The notes beneath the pieces were generated by a model. The model ran no database searches. It worked only from the letters and a program-made list of their open reading frames with translations, and was not told the DNA's origin. Positions 46,387 to 54,241 of a stretch of DNA of 64,000 nucleotides are shown here, in pieces. Made by a program: the position numbers and the translations under genes. The DNA is from Heterodera schachtii. Its lineage: Eukaryota > Nematoda > Chromadorea > Rhabditida > Heteroderidae. Location of the stretch: positions 1,255,814-1,319,813 of the forward strand of contig SIJG01000006.1 in the NCBI GenBank assembly GCA_023374025.1, in the 5' to 3' direction. The stretch's first letter is position 1. Every line of letters begins with the position of its first letter.

Positions 46387-47512
46387 TCATTTTCCATTTC
46401 CAAATCCGCCTGTTGACCCAAAACCTTTTGCCCCACGTTCTGTCACTTCCAAATTGTCAACCTCTATGAGCTTAGGCCGTGTGTAAAACTCGCAGATCAA
46501 CTGGGCAATTCTGTCTCCGACATTCACCTGGATAGGGATTATAGGGGAAATTATTGTTTCTGTCACTCTAAACACCTTGAAGTCCTTTTCTCCGAAATTA
46601 AATAGGAGTACCTTGAATGATATTTTGGTATTAAAAGCATGGTAACACTGGAGAATTGGTTTCCTGGCGAAAAATAAATTTAAATTTTTCTTTTCAAGTT
46701 TTCTAGTGTAAAAAATACGCTGATTACGGATCTGAGCTCAGAATTCGAAAAATCATTGATTTTGTTTATGATTTTTCATCAAGAACTTGATATTTTTTTT
46801 AATAAATTTTTATATAATAAAAACATGTATTCTGGGGTTTTCGGAGTCGCTGATCACGAATATGACCTTAGTTTTGGCCAATTCCGAATCCAGGACCCGA
46901 ACTCGGACAAAAAGTCGAGAATTCAAATTTGTTTTTATGTGTGAGAATTTTGAATTTCGACTATTGTTCGAGTCCGGGATTCAAAATTGGTCAAAATTAA
47001 TATCAGACTCATGATCAGCGACCCAGAAAAACCCCAAAATATGTTTTAACGACTTTTAAAATAGAAAATTTTTTAATTTATTTTTCGCCGGGACACCAAT
47101 TCTCCAGTATAACCAAAAGCATAGTAAAGTTCACCCTCAATTCTCCGCGATAATCCGAGTCAATGACACCGGCGCCAACATCGATTGAATGTTTAACTGC
47201 CAATCCCGAACGAGGTGCCACTCGTCCGTAGTGCCCCTCCGGAATGGCCACACTGAGTCCGGTTGAGATTAGCACTTGGCCTTAATTAGGTAGTTTGGTC
47301 ATGTGTCATACAATTATAAAATTTAGTACCTTTTGCTGGCACCACATAACTTTCGGCACTATAGAGGTCAGCTCCAGCAGAATTTTCAGACCCGAAAGTT
47401 GGCGGATGAGCCTAAACTCAAAAACATTAAAAATTTATAATTTATCTAATATTTTGTTTGGACTGGCCTTATCGGAAATTCTAACAAAGCGTAAGACCGT
47501 TTCCTCGGCCAT
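46387..47512 (-). CDS. dut-1: Deoxyuridine 5'-triphosphate nucleotidohydrolase (dUTPase)
   Basis: Hydrolyses dUTP to dUMP and pyrophosphate, keeping uracil out of DNA. Five exons in plus coordinates: 47468-47512, 47330-47411, 47135-47280, 46576-46611 (36 nt) and 46387-46527. They sum to 450 nt, exactly 149 residues plus stop, the usual length. All five dUTPase motifs are present: [11 protein letters not shown] (1), [13 protein letters not shown] (2), [14 protein letters not shown] (3, with the catalytic Asp region), [10 protein letters not shown] (4) and [14 protein letters not shown] (5, the Gly-rich P-loop-like tail). The first intron has a GC donor. The third intron (46612-47134) is expanded by two nested repeats. 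The start is 314 bp from the divergent NXT1 start. Confidence 0.95.
46647..47112. repeat. Foldback (CCCGACGAAAA family) with nested repeat, in dUTPase intron
   Basis: The left end ACTGGAGAATTGGTTTCCTG and the right end GGGACACCAATTCTCCAGTA are inverted. A GTCGCTGATCACGAAT-family copy is inserted at 46830-47040. Confidence 0.8.
46830..47040. repeat. GTCGCTGATCACGAAT-family copy
   Basis: Left end GGGGTTTTCGGAGTCGCTGA, right end TCATGATCAGCGACCCAGAA. The interior contains GAACTCGGACAAAAAGTCGA and its diverged inverse. Confidence 0.8.
47412..47467 (-). other. GC-AG intron in dUTPase
   Basis: On the minus strand the exon ends GATAAG, the intron begins GCCAGT and ends TTTAG. Splicing gives ISDKAHPPTF and the only frame that restores a 149-residue dUTPase. 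56 nt. Confidence 0.85.
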
Positions 47513-47825
47513 CGTCAAAACCCTAGCAAATTTAAACGAAGAATGAAAAATATTGGCGAAATTAGAAAAGGTAGCAATGGAAAGTTCAATATCTTATTTT
47601 TTCGCTTTATTTTTGTATTTGTAATTTCCCGCTTTAAAATATTTAAATATGCCATACATGTCAATTTTCTATTGCCAATTCCGTACCGCGCTTTGTCTGG
47701 GTCCCTTATTCCCGACCCCGTCCAGGCCTCTACCTGCGACTAACGAATGTGAAAAATTGTAATTTATATATTTCTGATTGTATTTTTTTTACAGATTATA
47801 ATTCATTTTATCGCCAAAATCACAA

Positions 47826-48975
47826 ATGAGCTCATCCGCTTTGGCAAAGATAAAGTTGGATCAGGAAGTGTGTGCTGATGCTGAGAAATTGGTGCGCCTT
47901 TACACTGAATTGGCAGATGTTCACCGGACCAGAATTTGTATTTTTTAAAATTCCTTTATTTCCTGTCCCTAATTTAATTTTTTATTATTATTAAATCTGA
48001 TCATTCATTTCCAATGAAACTGCACAAAAATACCACAAAAAAAAAAAAAATAATTAAAATTAGAGAACTGGATCCGCAAATTTAATTTTTGTGCGGGATC
48101 CGGCCTGGTCCGCTTTAGGTAAAACAAAAAAGGTTAAATTATGGGATCACACCCCCCCCCCCCCCCCCCCGCCCCGCTCATTCTTTACAATTATCATTTT
48201 CCATTTAAGCAAAATTATATTCGGCGCATGATCCTCAAATCGTATGGAACGGAAATCCTTACAAAGGGATGCCAGAAATTGAAACATTTTGGCGGAATTT
48301 ACCTGAAACTTCGCATGAGTAAGCAATATTTGCCTTTGTTAGTTAATCAAAAACGAGTAGCAAGTTTAAGCGTCGCTTGTTTGGATGCTCATCGAATTGA
48401 CCCAACCAGCGATGACATGTCATTGGTCGTGTTGGCGATGGGCACAGTCATAATCGGGTTTGCTGTTTTCCTAATATGTCTGCATAAACTTTCCCGCACT
48501 TTTTTCTTAACGATTTATTTTTGGAATTATGTACTTTTATTGATTAAACTCTTCCATTTGTGCCTACGCCTCAAAATTTAAAAAAGGCAACAAAGGTGCT
48601 CGTTCCTTTGGCGCAAAATCTTCACCCATTTGTTGGAGTTTTAGCGTCGATTGTCGTCTTAACGAGTTACCGGGACATGTTTATTGGTACCAAAACCTAA
48701 CGTCTAAATGCCAAAAATGTCACACTCGGTTTAGGCTACAGGAATTTTGAAGCTCACTTATTAATTTCCTGATGAATCATTATATTCAAAAAAATACATT
48801 TGGCAAAAACAGTGAAGGAAGTGCGGAAATTTTATCGCGCTCTGTATTGTTAACAATATCACGTTTTTTAACCAATTTCAGCGGATTGAGCCACGCCTAC
48901 AATCAGTCCCTTTTGCTAGTTCTTGAAGGAAGTACTTACAAAATCAAAAGTGACAATTACAGGGTGATCGACTGA
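47826..48975 (+). CDS. nxt-1: NTF2-related mRNA export factor NXT1/p15
   Basis: Partner of the NXF1/TAP mRNA export receptor at the nuclear pore. Four exons: 47826-47937, 48210-48318, 48365-48457 and 48882-48975, summing to 408 nt (135 residues plus stop), close to the family length of about 140. The product shows VCADAEKLVRLYTELADVHR, then ISKLYSAHDPQIVWNGN, matching the LLSRLY....LVWNGN core. IETFWRNLPETSH follows, then LSVACLDAHRI and LVVLAMGTVIIGG. The C-terminal exon encodes LSHAYNQSLLLVLEGSTYKI and DNYRVID, matching RDFNQNFIL......WKI.SD.FR. All phases fit. Intron 1 contains a long C run near 48150. Within the last intron, about 48580-48720 reads open for some length but has no recognised similarity. 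Confidence 0.88.
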
Positions 48976-49289
48976 ATTTACCACATTGATAATTTGTTCA
49001 AATCTCTATCAAAGCGAGTAAAGCAAAGAATGCATTCATTTTACTTTGTATTTCATTGAGATTTTCCGGATTAAGAAAACAATACACACTTGACAGCCAA
49101 TATCCGGGGAAGTGGGAACGCACCAGAAAACCTATTTTTCAAATATGGGTCTTTTCACGAAATCGAATATTATTAATGATATAAAATCGAACACGGGTTG
49201 TCAACGATTTTTTATTTCAAAAAATCCGCAACAATATAATGCAACAAAAAACTGTTCCATATACTCAGTCCGGAACGTTTCTCCATCTA

Positions 49290-49884
49290 TCAGTCCTCAC
49301 TCTCCACATTGACCGTTGTCAACCGTTTGAACGAAGTAACAGGCACATGCGTCACCTAAACAAAACAGACTAGTGTAATTGTTCTTCCATTAGTCACCAA
49401 AGTGTATAATTTGTGCGGAGAGTCTTCGTCGTCATTGCGTCTGCGTGAAAGTCGGACGCGAACGCGGAATGGAACATTACTACAGGCATAGGTAGAAAAA
49501 AGCATAACGAAGTGCTTTTGCAATTTTGTATGTCATTTTCTACAACTTGTATTTGTCGAGTTAATTATAAAAACATACCGAACGCCTCGAGACCAGAGAA
49601 ACTTATTCAGACGCGTGTCAACGCGTACGTCGGGTGTGCCCATCTGCTGCTCAGCGAACTTTTTCACTTCTTTGATCGCTCGCGGAGCTCGATTTTTGAA
49701 GCCTCTAAATCATTTTCATTAGGAAAATGGAATATGAGATGATTCTCCTATTTCTCCACTAATTGCTTAAATAATCTCAGTCTCACATTCCGTGGATGCG
49801 TTTGTGCAAATGGATGGTATATTCCCGAGTGACCACTTTGTTGAGCGCACTTTTTCCTTTCTTTTCACCCTTTTGTTTAGCCAT
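49290..49884 (-). CDS. rpl-31: 60S ribosomal protein eL31
   Basis: Component of the large ribosomal subunit near the exit tunnel. The start at 49884 gives [20 protein letters not shown], followed by [20 protein letters not shown] and [60 protein letters not shown] and [20 protein letters not shown] ending in D. These match eL31 along its whole length. Four exons with short GT-AG introns. It stands alone between NXT1 (tail to tail) and a hAT-like element just upstream of its start. Confidence 0.95.
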
Positions 49885-50081
49885 TTGTTGAGATAAGTTG
49901 GTATTTCGAACTAAAAAAAAAAATCAAAGTTAGTGGCGCAGTTGTACAGACAAAAAGAGGAATCTACAAATGCAGAAAGTAATTTAGCAGAATTTCAGTT
50001 TTATATTTTATTTTTATGAAAATTTTGGCGTCATGTTCATTATTTAAAAAAGGGTTTGTATTTGGATTCAATGTTTTGTAC

Positions 50082-50751
50082 CAGGGATGTGCCGAATCGG
50101 AATCGTAATCGAAATCGGAATCGCAATTAATCGGATTTTGGGCCATAATCGGAATCGGATAATCGTAATCGGATTTTGCCTTGAAATCCGATTATTACAC
50201 CCCTAAGAATTGACCTTTTGAAGGAATTTTTTTAGCGAGAATACCAATAATTTTGAAAAAAATATTTTCTGAAACGAATGTTTTAATCTTATTTTAACAT
50301 AATGACTGAAATTAAATTTTTCTCACAAAGCAGTGCCGGATTAATTTTCCCCGATATGATCAAGTTTTTTGTTATTTAGCAAAAATGTCAAATATTGGGA
50401 ATATTTTACACTATCCGGAAGAGTAGCTTTTTGTAAGGAAAAGGGTTGCTCATACAAAAAAGATCATCTCCACCGCTGGGTTGATTTGACAGATCTGAGA
50501 AAACGTTTATTGCCTGAGAATGTGGACAAACTTTTATTTTTGCATCACAATCTTAAAATTTATGATTTTGATTATGAATAAAATTTTTGGGAAAAAAATA
50601 TTTTAAAAAATCGGAATCGTAATCGGAATCGCAATTAATCGGATTTTGGGCCATAATCGTAATCGGTTTTAAAACCGTATCGGATTTTTGGCCATAATCG
50701 GAATCGGCGATTTAATCGGAATCGGATTTTGTCTGGCTCGGCACATCCCTG
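50082..50751. mobile_element. hAT-like element with transposase remnant
   Basis: A 670-bp element with exact duplication TTTTGTAC (50074-50081 and 50752-50759) and ends CAGGGATGTGCCGA / TCGGCACATCCCTG with a one-base difference inward. Subterminal arrays of AATCGGAATCG lie on both sides. The interior encodes a hAT C-terminal fragment (see 50369-50581). Confidence 0.92.
50369..50581 (+). pseudogene. hAT transposase C-terminal (dimerisation) fragment
   Basis: A 70-codon open frame ending LRKRLLPENVDKLLFLHHNL followed by a short tail. The pattern R.RL.PENV..L.FLH.NL is the end of the hATC dimerisation domain of hAT transposases. The first half (CKEKGCSYKKDHLHRW) does not match and may come from another part of the ancestral gene. 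This is an internal-deletion derivative, not a functional transposase. Confidence 0.7.
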
Positions 50752-50807
50752 TTTTGTACGTTCATTTTTTAAGAGACTACTTGCTTATAAAATATCTCTT
50801 ATTAAAG

Positions 50808-52521
50808 GTTCAATGCAAAGTGCCCGTTTTATTGTGTTCAGCGACAGGCTATGACGTCTCTAATCGCGTAGAGGATCTTGTATTTGAGCTGAAAATGGAC
50901 ATTTTGTCAATTGCACTTGGGTCAGCCGAAGGATTTGAACAAGCGGACAAAGCGTTGCATTCGACAAGTTGACCACATTTTCGTCTAATTTTGACAGCTG
51001 AATGGAACCGCTCTGCCAATTTCTATGATCCAAGTGGATAATTTTAAAAATTTTCTTTTAACTTGCACCTACTTTTTCAGGCTTCGCGTGTACTTATTTT
51101 CGAACCATCCACAGGGCTGAAGGCGCCAGCGGAGCGAGCTCGCCTGTACTTCATGATTACTGGTTCCATGCCAATGTGCAAGAACGGCTCCGCTACCAGC
51201 CACTCTGGGGGCCAATTCGTACGAGTTCACCGACGCAGATTTCGAGTCGCGTGTGATACTCGATTCCACTGTTGACATGATTGCACAGGTCATTTTTTTT
51301 TGTTTTCGTGATGACAGTTATTCTTTTTCTGTTTAGAACAGGGCGAATGTTAAGCCGGATAAATTGCCATGGCTGGCTCTCCGGACTCTGCTCTCTCAGT
51401 GCATTTACGGTGGAAAAATCGACAATGATTTTGATCAGGCAAGTATACAAGGGTTTATGAGGGGAAAGAAACAATAAAAATTTTCATAATCTTATAAATG
51501 TTTTGACAATCTTTCGCAATTTTCTCACCTGCCTCGCTATATGCATTATTTCATATTTAATATTACTATTAGGTGCTTCTCGATACTCTCCTCGACAAAC
51601 TGTTCACATCAAATTCATTTGACGCTGACTTTATTCTCATTGAAAACATCGGAGGGAATGCCTTGAACATGCCAGACGAAACTAACTCAAAGTACGGTCT
51701 GATCAACTGGGTTATTAACATCAAAGCCTTACAAAAGCCCAATTGTATTGGACTTTCAAACAACGCAGAAAAAGTGCTTATTGCGGAAAGAGGTGCTGCT
51801 TTCACAAATAGAAATACACCATGAAGAAATAATTTATTCATTAATTATAGGGTAAGAATTTATACGGAAGATGATCAAAGTGTCAGACGATGAACTTGCA
51901 TATGAAGCGGATGATTTGGAACGTAACAAACAAGCCCCTACCTGGATGGTTCAATTTTCTGGACAGTGCAAATCTTGGCTCGATGCTTTGCCACAAGTAT
52001 ATCTTCTTTTCCTCTGAAAAAACTTATCATTCATTTAACTGTTTTTATTTATTGTTTCTTATTCTAATTTTTTTAGCAACTCCAGCGTCTTCGACGGACT
52101 AAAGAAAATGTGCGCGATCCATGGGCGGGATGTACTTTCCTGAAGCGTACATAACGGCCACGCGTCAACTGATAGCCAAAACGAATGGCTGGTCGCTCGA
52201 GCAGATGTACATACATATCACAAAAACGGAGGAAGGACAATCAATATCAAAGCATTCACATTGACAGGTATTGGTTGATGAACGTCGTTTTCATCGCACA
52301 TTTACGTTTAGACCTTCGCGCAATTGGCGTTCTTTGTGAGGCCGACGAAATCAAGCTGACAGATGAAGTGCATGTTGGAGTGCCAAGGCTTCAGTTCGCG
52401 TGGACCTTGGAAAAACACTCTCCATCGAGTGTTGTCGTGCCTGTTTATTTGTACTCTAACGGCCAAAATTTTTGTTCGGACTTCATTTGTTACCAATTCG
52501 ATTTGATCATTCTATGCTAAG
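50808..52521 (+). pseudogene. Cytoplasmic dynein heavy chain C-terminal fragment, decayed
   Basis: Segments match the C-terminal part of cytoplasmic dynein 1 heavy chain in order: VPVLLCSATGYDVSNRVEDL and ALGSAEGFEQADKAL; RVLIFEPSTGLKA; AERARLYF; WFHANVQERLRYQPLW (other frame); YEFTDADFESRVILDSTVDM (third frame); LRTLLSQCIYGGKIDNDFDQ; LLDTLLDKLFTSNSFDADF; CIGLSNNAEKVLIAERG; GGMYFPEAYITATRQLIAKT; VPRLQFAWTLEKHSPSSVVV with PVYLYSNGQN. Relative to the family, about 55 residues are missing after QADKAL, about 18 before AERARLYF, and about 110 between LRRTKENVRDP and GGMYFPEAY. At least two frameshifts are needed in 51110-51290. Introns are kept, including a GC-AG intron at 51439-51572, so this is a duplicated gene fragment and not a retrocopy. 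The motor and AAA ring are absent upstream. Confidence 0.85.
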
Positions 52522-52696
52522 CCAACGAGGAGTCGCGTTTGTTTCCAATTGTTCGCTTTGATTGACTTTTGTATCTTTGGTCCAAAGAATATTTATGTAG
52601 CTGTCTATTGTTTTCAATTTGTTTCCAATGAATAAATGGCAATCATGTCGATCATTGGTCCCAAAATTTTTTTCTGAAAGTTCTTATAACAAGTTT

Positions 52697-53025
52697 CTAG
52701 GGGTGATTTGAGGCGCTGAGCATGAATCCGGCCTCCATTTCGACCTATTTCTAACACCGGACCCGAATTCGAACAAAGTTCAAAAGTGGAATTTTTTGAT
52801 TTTCGATTTTTAGTCTAAAATGGTTTAAAATGATATTTTATTGAAGTACTGATGAGTATCGGTGACTTTCAGTTCGTTTCCATATGTGTAAACAAAGGTT
52901 GAACAAAAATGTAATTTGAAAGAATTTGAATTTTCGACTTTTTGTTAGAATTCGGGGTTTCGGAATTGGGTGAAATAGAAGTCGTATTCGTGATCAGCGA
53001 CCCAGAAACCCCTGGAAACATGTTC
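52697..53025. repeat. GTCGCTGATCACGAAT-family repeat
   Basis: A diverged left end (GGGGTGATTTGAGGCGCTGA) and a better-kept right end (TATTCGTGATCAGCGACCCA). The interior has CCGGACCCGAATTCGAAC and its inverse. It lies between the dynein fragment and the next gene. Confidence 0.7.
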
Positions 53026-53372
53026 TCATGATTTTTGAAAATTTTCGGGACCAATGTTCGACATGATTGCCTGAATAAATTTTGAATTGGATTTTTTGCA
53101 GACTAAATTAGGGGAAGGGATTTTATTTTCCTTTTCTACTTCCGTGGTTTGCCTTGTCTAGTGCACAGCTTCAAAGCTTTATTTGTCATAGGAAACAAAT
53201 TTGGATATTAAAGTGTTATATTAATAACAATTTTCTGTGTGGCATAATCCCTGGATTTTCCAGTTTTGAGTTGAGTTGTGCCGAATGAACGAATCAAACA
53301 AAATGAATCGTGCTATAAATTTCTAACATTGTGAAAAAGTGAAAACGCCGGTAAAATCAATTAAATTTTCGT

Positions 53373-53865
53373 TCATTTCTTTCGGTTGAGCTCTCTGAAT
53401 TTTCGCACCTTTTCGTCCAATTCCTTCTGAAGCGCATGGCCCCAAGAATCTGAAAAGCAACAAAATAAATTTTGGAATTGATTTGTTTTTTTTTACCTTT
53501 CTCCTCCCCCTTTTCGTCAGTGATTCGTCCGTAACTTTCCAATTTTCCTTTTTCTCGCAGTTCCTTCTTCAGTTCACTGCTGTCCGGGTTTATCTGATCC
53601 GTTTTGCGGTGGCGAAAGTCCGCAATTGGTTTTTCCATTTCCCTTTTTTCCGACTCGACTTCCCCCTTAAAATGCAAAGAGATATAAAGAACAAAACTTT
53701 TCCTGGGTCACCTGCTTCTGTTTAGGTCTCAGTTTGATCAGTTCCATCAATTGTAAGAGGGCATCGGTTCCCAAAGCTAAAAGTGGTTTTTGTTACAGGG
53801 AACAGAAAGTTGTAATTACTTTCGCTAGGATCCAACTTTGAAAGGCTTTCGGTGTTTTTCTCCAT
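53373..53865 (-). CDS. Small charged coiled-coil-like protein, unrecognised
   Basis: Four exons with consistent phases and GT-AG introns give about 118 residues. The product starts MEKNTESLSKLDPSE, continues TLGTDALLQLMELIKLRPKQ, then a very charged stretch (EVESEKREMEKPIADFRHR; SSELKKELREKGKLESYGR), and ends WGHALQKELDEKVRKFRELN with RKK. The end is strongly helical and could form a coiled coil. No signal peptide, membrane span or known motif was recognised. It is divergent from the BTAF1 gene; a 165-bp hAT-like element sits in their 376-bp shared upstream region. The steady frame across three introns supports a real gene. Confidence 0.6.
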
Positions 53866-54007
53866 TCTCAAAATTTATCAAAAAAAATAAAAGTAAACAA
53901 AAATAAAAAAATGTGATAAAACAATTTTCTTTAGTTAAACATTTTAAAGAAAACAAAAAATTATAGATTTGAAAATTTGGCATAATGTTTCATTCAAGAC
54001 TCACCAC

Positions 54008-54172
54008 TAGAGACCGGCGCGGGACGGGATCCCGCGCGTGAATTTGCGTGATCCCAGTACGCAATCCCGCATTTTTTGGAAATTGCGAGATTTTCGGGAT
54101 TTTGGGATCCCGCAAAAATTCTGAGTTCTACTCCTGCAGGGTGATCCGCAAAATTGGCATTTCCGGTCTCTA
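54008..54172. mobile_element. Short hAT-like element between divergent genes
   Basis: A 165-bp element with exact duplication CTCACCAC (54000-54007 and 54173-54180). Ends TAGAGACCGG / CCGGTCTCTA match the 38078-38690 family. The interior consists of GGGATCCCGC-type repeats. It lies in the shared upstream region of the 53373-53865 gene and BTAF1. Confidence 0.92.
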
Positions 54173-54241
54173 CTCACCACTGTCACTTTATTACTCTTTT
54201 CCTTTATTTCCTTTATTTTTTTTTTGTTTTTCGGGTATGTA

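Noticed and set aside
48460..48880. A possible nested gene in the last NXT1 intron
   Set aside because: One stretch is open in more than one frame but no start, splice pattern or known motif could be supported.
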